A DNA stretch of 64,000 bases from Bacillus vallismortis (GTDB taxonomy: Bacteria > Bacillota > Bacilli > Bacillales > Bacillaceae). Position 1 is the stretch's first letter; the number at the start of each line of letters is the position of its first letter. Of this stretch, positions 39,031 through 48,466 are shown one piece after another. Position numbers and translations under genes: made by a program. Under the pieces are notes generated by a model, which saw only the letters and a program-made list of their open reading frames with translations, was not told the DNA's origin and searched no databases. The stretch is from the NCBI RefSeq assembly GCF_040784915.1, contig NZ_CP160797.1, forward strand, positions 2,532,137 to 2,596,136, given 5' to 3'.

Positions 39031-39720
39031 TTATGAATCCTCCTTTATTTTTTTAGGGGCAACCGCAACCCGGTGGCTTGGAACATCCAGGACCCGTGTC
39101 ACCGCTTCAATAATCGTTTGTTTTATTTGAACGTTGTCCACTCCTTGAGCAACAACGAGTACACCGCGTATATCAGGTTTTTTCGTTTGGACGACGACGG
39201 GTGTTTCTTTATCGCCGTTTTTGATCATCACAATTTCTTCTTCCGATGTCTGGTCTGTGACGCTTCTTGTCCCGCCCTCTTTGTCTGTTTCTTCAGTGGT
39301 TGTATTTTTGTTTGATTTGTTTTTTTCATATACTTTCAGCGACGTTGCATCAACATTCACGACAACCGAGACATCGTCTACACCTATGATCGTTTCAAGA
39401 ATTTCTTTCAGCTGATTTTCGTATTCTTTTTCATAATCATCGATCGAGTTTTTAGGTTCATCAGATTTTGAGGCTTTAAACACTTCGGCTGTTTTCCCTT
39501 TGCCGGCTGCGGTATCCTGTGATGATACCGCCGTTATCGGTTTGGCGTTTTCCGTTTTCTCCGGCGATGAAAACAGATGGCTGACGAGCATGAAGGAAAC
39601 TCCGAGAACAAAAACGAACAGAAAGTAATGATATTTGGTCAACTTCGGCTTTTCGCCGTGCTTCGTTTGCCCCGGAAGAAACTGCTTTTTCAATACATTC
39701 CATAATCCGTTTTTATTCAT
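39031..39720 (-). CDS. spoIIIAG: SpoIIIAG, ring-forming sporulation protein
   Basis: A 229-residue protein with a short cytoplasmic start, one membrane span (about 28-48) and an extracytoplasmic ring domain. The domain has an inserted beta region (KNTTTEETDKEGG) and a C-terminal VAPKKIKED tail. It builds a large ring in the mother-cell membrane of the SpoIIIA-SpoIIQ channel. The start MNKNGLW overlaps the spoIIIAF end by eight bases; the open frame continues upstream inside spoIIIAF. Confidence 0.95.
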   Translation of the reverse strand: MNKNGLWNVLKKQFLPGQTKHGEKPKLTKYHYFLFVFVLGVSFMLVSHLFSSPEKTENAKPITAVSSQDTAAGKGKTAEVFKASKSDEPKNSIDDYEKEYENQLKEILETIIGVDDVSVVVNVDATSLKVYEKNKSNKNTTTEETDKEGGTRSVTDQTSEEEIVMIKNGDKETPVVVQTKKPDIRGVLVVAQGVDNVQIKQTIIEAVTRVLDVPSHRVAVAPKKIKEDS

Positions 39721-40333
39721 TGCCGACACTCTCCCCGCCTTCCATTTGAACCGTAATTTTCTCACTTTCGATCTCCCAAATGTCCGCAAGCTGTGACTGG
39801 ATCTGTTTTGCTTCTTTTTGTTCGGCTGCTTCTTTTGTTGCATACGCATCATCTGTGTCAATGCGAACCGGCGCGACCGTTTGGACCGTGTTTTCAGAAG
39901 ACGGGGCCATATACACGCTGATTGTTTTAATATCCTCTTCTGAATCTACCTTTTCTCCTGCCGTGAGTTTGATGTGGTCTACTTTGTATTCATCATGACT
40001 GAATCTCTCCTCCGCTTTCTTTTTTAGTTGGACAGCCATTTCTTCTAAAATATATGCACGCTGGGAAGCTTGTATTTCTATTTTTTTTGAATTGATTTGA
40101 TTTTTTATGTCGGCAGACTCTGACTGCCTGTTTTTTGTGAGGTATTCAAAGATGACTTCAGGATCTGTGTTGAAAAGCTTGAAAATCGGTGTAAGCATGA
40201 CGACAATCAAGAGCAGGCTGACCACCATTTTTGCGTACTTTTGCATGCTGGAGCTCGGCAGCAGCATATCAATCACAATGGCAAATAGGATAAACAACAC
40301 GATGGTGGTAAGCCATTCAGTTAGAAAACTCAT
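39713..40333 (-). CDS. spoIIIAF: SpoIIIAF, sporulation channel component
   Basis: A 206-residue protein with two N-terminal membrane spans (about 8-28 and 35-52) and a soluble domain (about 85-206) that resembles ring-building motifs of secretion systems. It is needed for forespore growth and sigma-G activity. It lies between spoIIIAE (13-base gap) and spoIIIAG (overlap). Confidence 0.93.
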   Translation of the reverse strand: MSFLTEWLTTIVLFILFAIVIDMLLPSSSMQKYAKMVVSLLLIVVMLTPIFKLFNTDPEVIFEYLTKNRQSESADIKNQINSKKIEIQASQRAYILEEMAVQLKKKAEERFSHDEYKVDHIKLTAGEKVDSEEDIKTISVYMAPSSENTVQTVAPVRIDTDDAYATKEAAEQKEAKQIQSQLADIWEIESEKITVQMEGGESVGNE

Positions 40334-40346
40334 CCGCCAGCCTCCT

Positions 40347-41546
40347 TTATTTCATCATCATCGTGAGGTTTCCGGCTGTGATGATGACGGTAAGGCTTAA
40401 AAAAAACATGAGGGACACAATGGCGAGAGCTGCAAAAATATAAATGACGCTTTTGCTGATGACATCGAGGCAAGTAATGACGGGTCCGCCTCCAAGCGGC
40501 TGAAGAATCGCGGCTGCCAGCTTATAAATAAAAGCGAGGGAAAGCACTTTGATTGCCGGAAAGGCCGCGATACAGATTAAAATAGCAACACCGAGAATCC
40601 CTACGGTATTTTTCAGCAATAAGGAAGCGCTGATCACTGTATCTGTCGCGTCTGTAAACATTCGGCCAAGAACGGGAATAAAGTTTCCGGTTATAAATTT
40701 AGCCGTTCTGAGCGTAATGCCGTCTGTCACTGCAGCTGAGGCTCCCTGAACAGAAATAACACCGAGAAAGATGGTGAGAAACACAGCCAGTGCTCCGATG
40801 GCGATATTCCTGAGCAGGTTGGCCAGCTGCGTTACTTTGTATTGTTCAGTCATAGTGCTGACAATGCTTAGAATCGCTGATAAGAAAATCAGCGGCATGA
40901 CGATATTCTGAATTAATAGACCGCTCGTATTCATCAGAAAGAGGATAACAGGATGAAAGAAAGCTGCAGATACAGCTCCGCCTGAGGAAGCCAAAAGCGC
41001 CAAGAGGAGCGGAATGAGCGCCAATATAAAGCTAGTCATCGTCTGAATGGCCTCCGTCGCATAATTGATTGCCACATGAAAACTGTTCAGCGCAAGAATA
41101 ATCAACACCATATACACAATTGAATAGGCGACCTTGCTGACGGTGCTTTTCTGAAACGCATTTTGCAGAAGCTGCAGGATGACGCAAAAAATGGTGAGTA
41201 AAATTAATGTGCCCAGCAGCTTGCCGTTGGCTAGCACTTCATGAAACAAATAAGAAAAGAGAGCTTTCAGCCATTCTTGCGGTGAAAATGATTTATCGCC
41301 ATTGATAAACTCAATTAAGCTGCCTTTTTGGCTTTCCGGCAGCAGTCCGCCATATTCTGTCATAATGTCATTCCAAAATTCACCGATCTTGTCTGTTTCA
41401 AGTGAGGCCGCTGTTCTTTCCGCTAATTGCTCAGCCGTTTCAGCATGTTCATCCGCTTGTTCGGCATCACCGGCTGCTTGTACCAATTCTGCACGGCCTG
41501 CTATGATCAGCACGGCCAGAACTAAAGCCCAGTGGAAACGCTTCAA
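40347..41546 (-). CDS. spoIIIAE: SpoIIIAE, multispan sporulation channel protein
   Basis: A 399-residue protein with an N-terminal signal-like segment (about 5-24, ending AAG), an acidic/Ala-rich stretch, and seven or more membrane spans from about residue 110. It resembles a transport permease core and is thought to lie at the base of the channel. The two last residues are Met-Lys. It lies 18 bases after spoIIIAD. Confidence 0.93.
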   Translation of the reverse strand: MKRFHWALVLAVLIIAGRAELVQAAGDAEQADEHAETAEQLAERTAASLETDKIGEFWNDIMTEYGGLLPESQKGSLIEFINGDKSFSPQEWLKALFSYLFHEVLANGKLLGTLILLTIFCVILQLLQNAFQKSTVSKVAYSIVYMVLIILALNSFHVAINYATEAIQTMTSFILALIPLLLALLASSGGAVSAAFFHPVILFLMNTSGLLIQNIVMPLIFLSAILSIVSTMTEQYKVTQLANLLRNIAIGALAVFLTIFLGVISVQGASAAVTDGITLRTAKFITGNFIPVLGRMFTDATDTVISASLLLKNTVGILGVAILICIAAFPAIKVLSLAFIYKLAAAILQPLGGGPVITCLDVISKSVIYIFAALAIVSLMFFLSLTVIITAGNLTMMMK

Positions 41547-41564
41547 TCTACCGCCTCCCTTCGG

Positions 41565-41966
41565 TTATGACATAGAAGGTATAAGTCCGAGAATCGTTTC
41601 AATAATGACTGTTAAAATAGGCACAGCCATAACAAGAATTAAAATTTTCCCCGCCAATTCTATTTTCGAGGCGATGGCCCCTTGACCGGCATCTTTTGTA
41701 AGCTGCGCCCCGAATTCAGCGATATAGGCGATTCCGATAATCTTTAAAATGGTTTCAACATAGACCATGTTGACGTTTGCGTTAATTGCAATTTTTTCTA
41801 TCATTCGAATAATGTCGTAGATTTGGTCTACCAAATAAAGAAAAATGGCACAGCCTGCAAACACGACGATTAAAAACGCAAAAGTCGGCTTTTGTTCTTT
41901 AACAATTAAAGAAAGGAAGGTGGCGATCAGCCCTAAACCTACAATTTGAACAATGTCAATCTGCAA
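41565..41966 (-). CDS. spoIIIAD: SpoIIIAD, small membrane sporulation protein
   Basis: A 133-residue protein with four hydrophobic segments and few charged residues. Its second half resembles SpoIIIAC (KIIGIAYIAEFGAQLTKDAGQG), so the two are likely paralogues. They have been compared with the small export-apparatus proteins of flagellar secretion systems. It lies six bases after spoIIIAC. Confidence 0.93.
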   Translation of the reverse strand: MQIDIVQIVGLGLIATFLSLIVKEQKPTFAFLIVVFAGCAIFLYLVDQIYDIIRMIEKIAINANVNMVYVETILKIIGIAYIAEFGAQLTKDAGQGAIASKIELAGKILILVMAVPILTVIIETILGLIPSMS

Positions 41967-41972
41967 GCCCCC

Positions 41973-42179
41973 CTATCCTTGGAATAAAAACACAGCTTTT
42001 ATCTTTTTAAATAGGTCGTCTACAATTGTGGCGACCATAAATAAAATATAGATAAAACCTAACAGCGTCACCCACTGGGCATATTCTTTTTTGCCCATCT
42101 GATCCAAAATCGTGTGTAAAAAAGCCACCACGATTCCCACTCCGGCGATTTGAAATATCACGTTCACGTCTACTCCCAT
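41973..42179 (-). CDS. spoIIIAC: SpoIIIAC, small membrane sporulation protein
   Basis: A 68-residue protein with two membrane spans (about 8-26 and 33-54). It is the shortest member of the SpoIIIA set and related to SpoIIIAD. The start MGVDVN has a GGGGAG site within the 22-base gap after spoIIIAB. Confidence 0.93.
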   Translation of the reverse strand: MGVDVNVIFQIAGVGIVVAFLHTILDQMGKKEYAQWVTLLGFIYILFMVATIVDDLFKKIKAVFLFQG

Positions 42180-42201
42180 TTTATTTTTGCTCCCCTCACG
42201 T

Positions 42202-42717
42202 TTACATCAATAGAAGAATGAGTAACAAGCCCGCTAAAAAGCCTAAACTTTTTATCATCTTTTCATTTTTCGCCTGTGCCTGCTCAGCATCCGCTTCCGA
42301 GGCTTCCAAGTGTGTAAGCGCCAGCTTGATGTGCTTTTGCTGCGAGATTCGGTCATGAATCCCGAGCGTCTCGCCAAATTGCTTCAGCACTTCATATTCG
42401 CTTTTTTTCAAAGACATGGTGTCCCACACCTTCTTTAAGCTTTGCTCCCACGCGGTTTTTGCGGAATCGCTGCCCTTGTCCAGCTGATTACTGAATGTGG
42501 TAAAAAGAGCCGAAACAGGCTGTGCCAGCTGCTTGGCAATCTGCTGTGAAGCGATATGAAGCGGTGTATGGCCGTACATGATTTCAGCCTCGAGGGATTG
42601 GAGCGCCGCACGCAGCTGGCGGATTTGCCGCGGTCGTTCCGTATAAACTTTCGCCATCTCAAAACCTGTCCATGTTGTCGCCACCACAATGAATACAGCA
42701 CCCAGCAGCTTCAGCAT
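42202..42717 (-). CDS. spoIIIAB: SpoIIIAB, sporulation protein with GspF-like fold
   Basis: A 171-residue protein with a membrane span at each end (about 3-20 and 153-171) and a helical cytosolic middle. The middle resembles the cytoplasmic domain of type II secretion GspF, which would pair it with the ATPase SpoIIIAA. It overlaps spoIIIAA by seven bases. Confidence 0.93.
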   Translation of the reverse strand: MLKLLGAVFIVVATTWTGFEMAKVYTERPRQIRQLRAALQSLEAEIMYGHTPLHIASQQIAKQLAQPVSALFTTFSNQLDKGSDSAKTAWEQSLKKVWDTMSLKKSEYEVLKQFGETLGIHDRISQQKHIKLALTHLEASEADAEQAQAKNEKMIKSLGFLAGLLLILLLM

Positions 42718-43634
42718 GTCTTCACGCCCATCGTCCCAGACAGCACATTTCCATCTTTGTCATAAATGCGGCTTATTGTGCCCGGCCCCTTCGCTCTCGA
42801 TAATTCCAAATAGCGGTCAAAGGCTCTTTCTTCCCACAATCGCTTTAATGAAGGCCGTTTCATCAGATCAGATATGCTCCAGCCATGCGCCGATACGATG
42901 ACTGAAACACCTGCATGCAGCGCTTCAAGAAGTGCGTCTGTATCTTCCATACGCCCGATTTCATCGACAATGATCACCTCAGGGCTCATAGACCGAATCA
43001 TCATCATCAGGCCCTCAGCCTTTGGACAGGCGTCTAACACGTCAATCCTCTGCCCGAATTGATGCTGGGGAATACCGCGCAGGCATCCGGCAATTTCTGA
43101 CCGTTCATCGACGATTCCTGTCTTTACGGGCGACATGCGTTTTTTGCCGGTGCTCGAGAGTCTCGCAAGATCTCGGAGAAGTGTTGTTTTTCCAGTTTGC
43201 GGCGGACCGATAATCAGCGTATTCAACCAGCTGTCTTGATATAAGTATGGAAGCAGCGGCTCCGCAATCCCCAGTTTTTGCCGGGCAATTCGTATATTAA
43301 AAGATGCGATGTCACGGAGGCCTTTCACACCTCCGTTTTCCGTAATGACTCTGCCTGCCAGCCCGACTCTGTGGCCGCCTCTGATCGTGACATACCCTTT
43401 CTTCAGCTCTTCTTCGAGCGTATACATACTATAGTTGCTGAGCCGGCTGAGAATCAGATGGGCATCCTCGGCCGTACCCGCATAGGATAAAAAAACAGGT
43501 TGTCCTTTTCGAATTAATTCAACAGGGCGGTTGACCCGAATTCTGACTTCTTCGATTTCAAGCCATTGATGTTCCGGTATTTCAGAAAGGGCGTTTTTCA
43601 TGGATTCAGGGAGAACCTCAGCGATTTCATTCAA
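42711..43634 (-). CDS. spoIIIAA: SpoIIIAA, AAA+ ATPase of the feeding channel
   Basis: A 307-residue ATPase related to secretion ATPases. Walker A GPPQTGKT is at 143-150, and Walker B VIIVDEIGR follows near residue 217. It should power the SpoIIIA-SpoIIQ channel from the mother-cell cytosol. It is the first gene of spoIIIAA-AH and follows a sigma-E promoter and a strong AAAGGAGGAGG site. Confidence 0.96.
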   Translation of the reverse strand: MNEIAEVLPESMKNALSEIPEHQWLEIEEVRIRVNRPVELIRKGQPVFLSYAGTAEDAHLILSRLSNYSMYTLEEELKKGYVTIRGGHRVGLAGRVITENGGVKGLRDIASFNIRIARQKLGIAEPLLPYLYQDSWLNTLIIGPPQTGKTTLLRDLARLSSTGKKRMSPVKTGIVDERSEIAGCLRGIPQHQFGQRIDVLDACPKAEGLMMMIRSMSPEVIIVDEIGRMEDTDALLEALHAGVSVIVSAHGWSISDLMKRPSLKRLWEERAFDRYLELSRAKGPGTISRIYDKDGNVLSGTMGVKTC

Positions 43635-43671
43635 ACAGAGCCTCCTCCTTTCTACCGATTGGCTTCTTTAA

Positions 43672-43700
43672 AATGTATGATGTGAGGCAGACTTTATGAC
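43672..43700 (-). promoter_or_regulatory. Sigma-E promoter of the spoIIIA operon
   Basis: GTCATAAA (43693-43700) and CATACATT (43672-43679) on the minus strand are 13 bases apart and match sigma-E elements. They lie 38 bases before the spoIIIAA start. Confidence 0.85.
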
Positions 43701-43710
43701 AAGCCTCTCT

Positions 43711-43992
43711 TTATTTATGAACACCCGCCAAAATTAAAACAACACCCGTAAAAATCAGAATCAGCTTTGCATACGACAGCTGCCCGGCAATTTGATAGAT
43801 TCCGACAGTCATGGTGATGATAAAAATCAGCGGACCGACAATAGCGAGAATGCTGTTAACCACAACCGCCTTCCGGACATCATTTGTCACAAGCATGATA
43901 ATCGCTGCCGTCAGCTCAATCATAGAGGATAAAACGCGCAATCCGGCCATTGTTAAAACAGTAGAATTGATATTTCCAAGCAAAAATTTCAT
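43711..43992 (-). CDS. yqhV: YqhV, small membrane protein (DUF2619)
   Basis: A 93-residue protein of unknown function with three hydrophobic segments (about 10-30, 40-60 and 70-88). I chose MKFLLGN as the start, behind GGGAG; a seven-codon longer frame begins inside that site. It lies between efp and spoIIIAA. The spoIIIA promoter starts just after its stop, so its regulation may differ from the sporulation genes. Confidence 0.87.
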   Translation of the reverse strand: MKFLLGNINSTVLTMAGLRVLSSMIELTAAIIMLVTNDVRKAVVVNSILAIVGPLIFIITMTVGIYQIAGQLSYAKLILIFTGVVLILAGVHK

Positions 43993-44092
43993 AGCACTCT
44001 CCCAACCTCCCATTTTTTTATATGATATGCTCTAGCTTGCGGAAGTAGTCTTGTCATTTTCGTATAAAAGGAAGATTCTCTTTTTAGGCACA

Positions 44093-44123
44093 AAAAAAGC
44101 CTGCTCCCATTTGGGAACAGACT
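44093..44123 (-). terminator. Terminator of efp
   Basis: CTGTTCCCAAATGGGAGCAG followed by GCTTTTTTT on the minus strand lies past the efp stop. Confidence 0.88.
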
Positions 44124-44135
44124 TCTCTTTTCTTT

Positions 44136-44693
44136 CTATGCTCTTGAAACGTATGAACCGTCAGATGTATTGACAACAAGTTTGTCGCCTTCATTTACAA
44201 AGAACGGCACGTTTACAATAAGGCCGGTTTCGGTTTTCGCAGGTTTTGTACCGCCAGATGCTGTATCACCTTTAATGCCGGGTTCAGTTTCAACAACTTT
44301 CAGTTCAACTGTGTTTGGAAGTTCGATACCGAGCGTTTCTTCTTGGTACATCATGATATGCACAGACATGTTTTCAAGCAGGTATTTTAATTCCTCTTCG
44401 ATTTGAGTCTCGCTTAGTTCAAGCTGCTCATAAGAAGAAGTATCCATAAATACGTGCTGGTCTCCGTTTGCATATAGATATTGCATTGTTTTTGTTTCGA
44501 TTTGCGCTTTCGCTACTTTTTCACCAGCGCGGAATGTTTTTTCCTGAATCGCGCCAGTTCGAAGATTGCGGAGTTTAGAACGGACAAACGCCGCGCCTTT
44601 ACCAGGTTTTACATGCTGGAAGTCAACGACGCGCCAAATGCCGCCGTCTACTTCGATTGTTAATCCTGTACGGAAATCGTTAACTGAAATCAT
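44136..44693 (-). CDS. efp: Elongation factor P
   Basis: A 185-residue three-domain EF-P that relieves ribosome stalling at proline runs. Lys32, in the loop HVKPGKGAA, is the residue modified in Bacillus (5-aminopentanol). The start MISVND follows TAGGAGGAC; the frame extends eight codons upstream over this site. It lies 24 bases after papA. Confidence 0.97.
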   Translation of the reverse strand: MISVNDFRTGLTIEVDGGIWRVVDFQHVKPGKGAAFVRSKLRNLRTGAIQEKTFRAGEKVAKAQIETKTMQYLYANGDQHVFMDTSSYEQLELSETQIEEELKYLLENMSVHIMMYQEETLGIELPNTVELKVVETEPGIKGDTASGGTKPAKTETGLIVNVPFFVNEGDKLVVNTSDGSYVSRA

Positions 44694-44717
44694 GTTTAAT
44701 GTCCTCCTATATTCCAA

Positions 44718-45779
44718 TCACAAAATAATAAGTTCTTTTGGGGAATGGGTGATTGTCCGGTTGCCGTTTTCTGTAATCACGATGTCATCTTCTATGCGGA
44801 CACCGCCTGTTTCTGGTATGTAAATGCCCGGCTCCACTGTCACCACCATGCCCGGTTCAAGGATAGCTGAAGATCTGACGGACAATCCCGGTGATTCATG
44901 AACCTCCATGCCGAGCCCGTGTCCGGTTGAATGGCCAAAATATTCACCGTAGCCTTTTGCCGCAATGTGATCCCTTGTGAGGGCGTCAGCCTCTTTTCCT
45001 GTCATTCCCGGCTTAATATGTGCGACGCCTAATGCCTGAGCATCAAATACGACCTGGTAAATCTCCTTCAATTGGTCACTTGGCTCACCTACAGCGACCG
45101 TACGGGTAATATCAGAACAATATCCTTTATAATAAGCGCCAAAATCAAGCGTAACTAGGTCTCCGCTTTCAATCAGTTTGTCACTGGCCACACCATGCGG
45201 AAGGCTTGACCGAAGGCCCGAGGCAACAATCATATCAAAAGAAGAGCTGTCAGCTCCCTGGCTTCTCATATAAAACTCCAGCTCATTGGCAACAGCGATT
45301 TCAGAAATGCCGGGTTTCATAAACGTCAAGATATGTCTGAAGGCATCATCTGCAATCTTCGCAGCTTCCTCTAATATCTTAATCTCTTCATTAGACTTAA
45401 TCAAGCGCAACTTTTCCACGGATTCAGCCACAGGCACTAATTCAGCCTCACTGATAACCGCGCTGTACGACGCATATGTGCCGTATGTCATGCTGTTTTG
45501 CTCAAAGCCGAGGCGTTTGATGCCGAACGCTTCAATCGTGTCGGCGGTGGTCTGAATCAGGCTTCCGCCGTGCTCAATGATTTCAAAGCCCTTTACCTGA
45601 ACCTTCGCCTGCTCTGTATAACGAAAATCCGTAATAAACGCCGCCCTATCACCTGATATAACAGCCAGACCCGCTGAACCTGTAAATCCTGTCATATAGC
45701 GTACATTCGTGCTGCTTGTGATCAGCATTCCGTCAATCCCCAGCTGTCCAAACTGGTCTCTTAATTTCTCTAGCTTCAT
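44718..45779 (-). CDS. papA: Xaa-Pro aminopeptidase PapA (YqhT)
   Basis: A 353-residue M24 metallopeptidase that removes N-terminal residues before proline. The creatinase-like N-domain (1-120) precedes the pita-bread domain with metal ligands in LDFGAYYKGYCSDITRT, GHSTGHGLGMEVHE and VTVEPGIY. It overlaps aroQ by four bases and precedes efp, a common neighbourhood. Confidence 0.95.
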   Translation of the reverse strand: MKLEKLRDQFGQLGIDGMLITSSTNVRYMTGFTGSAGLAVISGDRAAFITDFRYTEQAKVQVKGFEIIEHGGSLIQTTADTIEAFGIKRLGFEQNSMTYGTYASYSAVISEAELVPVAESVEKLRLIKSNEEIKILEEAAKIADDAFRHILTFMKPGISEIAVANELEFYMRSQGADSSSFDMIVASGLRSSLPHGVASDKLIESGDLVTLDFGAYYKGYCSDITRTVAVGEPSDQLKEIYQVVFDAQALGVAHIKPGMTGKEADALTRDHIAAKGYGEYFGHSTGHGLGMEVHESPGLSVRSSAILEPGMVVTVEPGIYIPETGGVRIEDDIVITENGNRTITHSPKELIIL

Positions 45780-46222
45780 CTTGATTCTCCCCCTTGCTGG
45801 CTTAATAAGTAGCGAATCGCAAGCTTATAGCCTTCAGCTCCAAGACCGACGATCTGCCCTTTCGCAACCGGAGCAATGACCGACTGATGTCTGAATTCCT
45901 CCCTGGCATATAAGTTTGATAAATGCACCTCAACCACAGGAAGGCCGATGCTCGAAACAGCATCTCTGATTGCATAGCTGTAATGGCTCAGCGCTCCGGG
46001 GTTCAGAACTATGCCGTCGTATTGCTCCGCTGCCTCATGGATGGCATCAATCAAATCACCTTCGTGATTAGACTGGAAGAAAGTGATCTGGATATGTAAG
46101 GCTTCAGCAAATTGAAAAAGATCTGTTTCTATGTCGGTCAGTGTCTGGCGGCCGAATACCTTCGGCTCACGCTTCCCCAGCCGATTGACATTCGGCCCGT
46201 TCAAAATCAAAAAATGAGGCAC
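45776..46222 (-). CDS. aroQ: Type II 3-dehydroquinate dehydratase
   Basis: A 148-residue dodecameric type II dehydroquinase of the shikimate pathway. Typical are LNGPNVNRLG at the N-terminus (with the Arg/Tyr region), QSNHEGDLID, and the catalytic His in GALSHYSYAI, then VEVHLSN. I chose the GTG start (PHFLIL) behind AAAGGAGAGATTCAT. It is tightly coupled to papA by an ATGA overlap. Confidence 0.94.
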   Translation of the reverse strand: MPHFLILNGPNVNRLGKREPKVFGRQTLTDIETDLFQFAEALHIQITFFQSNHEGDLIDAIHEAAEQYDGIVLNPGALSHYSYAIRDAVSSIGLPVVEVHLSNLYAREEFRHQSVIAPVAKGQIVGLGAEGYKLAIRYLLSQQGGESR

Positions 46223-46310
46223 ATGAATCTCTCCTTTTCGTGAGGGTATCTCATGTAAAAAAATGTCCACTTCTCGTGAACATTTTATCATACTGGAAAA
46301 GGATAATACA

Positions 46311-46847
46311 CTATTCTCTATGCACTGTTCCCAGCGCACGTGCCAGCTTCTCCGAATTCAGCTCATTGTATTCAAATGAGATGGAATAACCGACAAACAG
46401 CCCGTAAAGCAAATAAATGCAAATGGTCGTAATAACTGTATCAGCTTTCAGTTCGGTCACCGCGCGCACATCAGGAAAAATGGGATTAAAAACAAAAAAC
46501 ACGAGCATCCAAAGCAGAAAGCCATATAAAATACCCGGCCACATTGTTTTTAACCGTTTCAATAGAAGAAAATATAGGAATGCTGCGCCGATTGAAAGAA
46601 TTCCGATTAAAATAATGCTGATTACTGTCCCCAGTCCATGTTTTTTCCACTCTCCGAGTACAAACGGCTGCAAAATCATATTCGGACTGACTTCGGAAAA
46701 ATGAAACAAATACGCAATATAAGCGATGAAACTCCATAATACGCCTCCGAAAAAACCTGTTGCCGCCACCCTGCTGGCCATCGGAACAGGCGGTCCCTGC
46801 TTCTCATTCGATTGTTCATTTTGTTCTGTCTTTTTTTCGCTTGTCAT
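46311..46847 (-). CDS. yqhR: YqhR, membrane protein of unknown function
   Basis: A 178-residue protein with a charged cytosolic N-terminus (about 1-25) and four hydrophobic segments (about 27-50, 70-95, 100-125 and 140-165). I chose the second of two adjacent ATGs, six bases after GGAGGT, which gives the known length. A TTGACA-like -35 is at 46886-46891 on the minus strand with a weak -10. It lies upstream of aroQ with an 88-base gap. Confidence 0.85.
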   Translation of the reverse strand: MTSEKKTEQNEQSNEKQGPPVPMASRVAATGFFGGVLWSFIAYIAYLFHFSEVSPNMILQPFVLGEWKKHGLGTVISIILIGILSIGAAFLYFLLLKRLKTMWPGILYGFLLWMLVFFVFNPIFPDVRAVTELKADTVITTICIYLLYGLFVGYSISFEYNELNSEKLARALGTVHRE

Positions 46848-47074
46848 CATGGCACCTCCAGTTAAAGTGTGCCCAAAAAATGAAATGTCAATAAAAAAGC
46901 TCACACTTTTTGACAGCTGCGAGTAAAATTTGAAATTAACGGGTATAATGCATGTAGATAAAGCAAGGCTAGACAATTTTTCAGCCTGTCAATCTAGAGG
47001 TTTAGCGCTGTTTCCTGTACAATAGAGTGAAAGGAAATGGTTAGCAATCCTAAAGAAATAGGCAGGTTGATAAT

Positions 47075-48031
47075 ATGTCAAAACATAAAATTCCGCCCGC
47101 TTACGGCGGTCAGGCAGTTGTGGAAGGTGTTATGTTTGGAGGAAAGCATCATTACGTTACAGCAATCAGAAGAACGGACGGAAGCATTGACTTCTTTAAG
47201 CTTCCCCGCAAACGCAACCCGAAACTGAACATCGTGAAAAAGATTCCGTTTTTACGAGGGATCGCGGCCATTATTGAAGCGAGCGCAAACGGCACCAAGC
47301 ATTTGAATTTTTCTAGCGAACGTTACGGGCTTGATCCATCTGAAGACGAGACACTTGAGCAGGAAGAAAAAAAATCCTCCGGGCTGTCTATGTATCTCAG
47401 CCTCGCGGTTATCGGCGTCTTATCATTTTTGTTCAGTAAATTTGTATTTACATTGGTTCCTGTTTTCTTAGCTGAACTGACAAGGCCGGTTTTTTCATCG
47501 GACACAGCGCAAATCGCGGTTGAAAGCCTGTTTAAGTTGATTTTGCTGCTCGGTTACATTTATTTTTTATCCATGACACCGCTCATTAAAAGAGTGTTTC
47601 AATATCATGGAGCCGAACATAAAGTCATAAACTGTTATGAACAGAATTTGCCAATTACAGTAGAGAATGTTCAAAACCAATCTCGGCTTCATTACCGCTG
47701 CGGATCAAGCTTTATTTTATTTACGATTATTGTCGGCATGTTTGTCTATTTGCTCGTTCCGACAGATCCGCTTTGGCTGCGTGTTATAGATCGTGTCGCG
47801 CTGATACCGGTCGTACTCGGCATATCCTTTGAAGTTCTGCAGCTGACAAACAAAGTGCGTGATATACCCGGACTGAAATTCCTTGGGTATCCGGGGCTCT
47901 GGCTTCAGCTGTTAACAACAAAAGAGCCTAAGGATGACCAGGTTGAAGTTGCAATCGAAAGCTTTAACGAGCTTCTCAGACTCGAAGAAATGTCTGCACA
48001 AAATCAGAAGCCTTCTCACAACGTCATCTAA
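47075..48031 (+). CDS. yqhQ: YqhQ, DUF1385 membrane protein
   Basis: A 318-residue DUF1385 protein. The N-terminal PPAYGGQAVVEGVMFGGK is a family mark. Four hydrophobic segments follow from about residue 100. HGAEHKVINCYE (about 188-199) and HYRCGSSFI have conserved His and Cys residues that suggest metal binding or catalysis, but the function is unknown. The ATG has no strong ribosome site (AGGCAGG). It is followed by yqhP at a 39-base gap. Confidence 0.88.
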   Translation: MSKHKIPPAYGGQAVVEGVMFGGKHHYVTAIRRTDGSIDFFKLPRKRNPKLNIVKKIPFLRGIAAIIEASANGTKHLNFSSERYGLDPSEDETLEQEEKKSSGLSMYLSLAVIGVLSFLFSKFVFTLVPVFLAELTRPVFSSDTAQIAVESLFKLILLLGYIYFLSMTPLIKRVFQYHGAEHKVINCYEQNLPITVENVQNQSRLHYRCGSSFILFTIIVGMFVYLLVPTDPLWLRVIDRVALIPVVLGISFEVLQLTNKVRDIPGLKFLGYPGLWLQLLTTKEPKDDQVEVAIESFNELLRLEEMSAQNQKPSHNVI

Positions 48032-48070
48032 TATCCGTTGCCCTGCTATTACTTTCGGAGGTGGACAGTT

Positions 48071-48466
48071 ATGAATCATCGTGTACAACCTATTATTGCT
48101 GTATTAATTGCGCTGGGAGCGTTCGGTTTCCTCTATGTACTGGTAACCAATCCCGGAGAAATGGCAAAAATGGCGGTAACCGTCATCGTGGCAGGTATCA
48201 TTATTTATTTTATTGTGAAATATGTAATGAATCGAAATGCGGGCAGCGAAGGAGCGGCCTTCAAAAAAGCGGCGAAACAATCCCGGCGCCGGATGAAAGA
48301 ACAAAAAGCAAAGCACCGCGCCGGACATAAGGGACGTGTCAGCCACCTGCGCAGCGTTCCGAGCGCCAGCAAGCCTAAGCCGATGATTCTCAAGAAAAAA
48401 AGCCAGACTCAGCTGACTGTTATAGAAGGGAAAAAAAATAAAAAGAAAAACAGAGCGCTTTTTTAA
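48071..48466 (+). CDS. yqhP: YqhP, SA1362-family small membrane protein
   Basis: A 131-residue protein with two adjacent hydrophobic segments (about 7-25 and 33-52) and a very basic C-terminal half rich in Lys, Arg and Ser (about 65-131). That looks able to touch nucleic acid or phospholipid, but the function is unknown. The start MNHRVQ follows GGAGGTGG. Its stop shares TTAA (48463-48466) with the stop of convergent yqhO. Confidence 0.85.
   Translation: MNHRVQPIIAVLIALGAFGFLYVLVTNPGEMAKMAVTVIVAGIIIYFIVKYVMNRNAGSEGAAFKKAAKQSRRRMKEQKAKHRAGHKGRVSHLRSVPSASKPKPMILKKKSQTQLTVIEGKKNKKKNRALF

Noticed and set aside
41565-42179. SpoIIIAC-SpoIIIAD as a recent tandem duplication
   Set aside because: They share a membrane pattern, but both are present in all spore formers of this type. 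The duplication is ancient and known.
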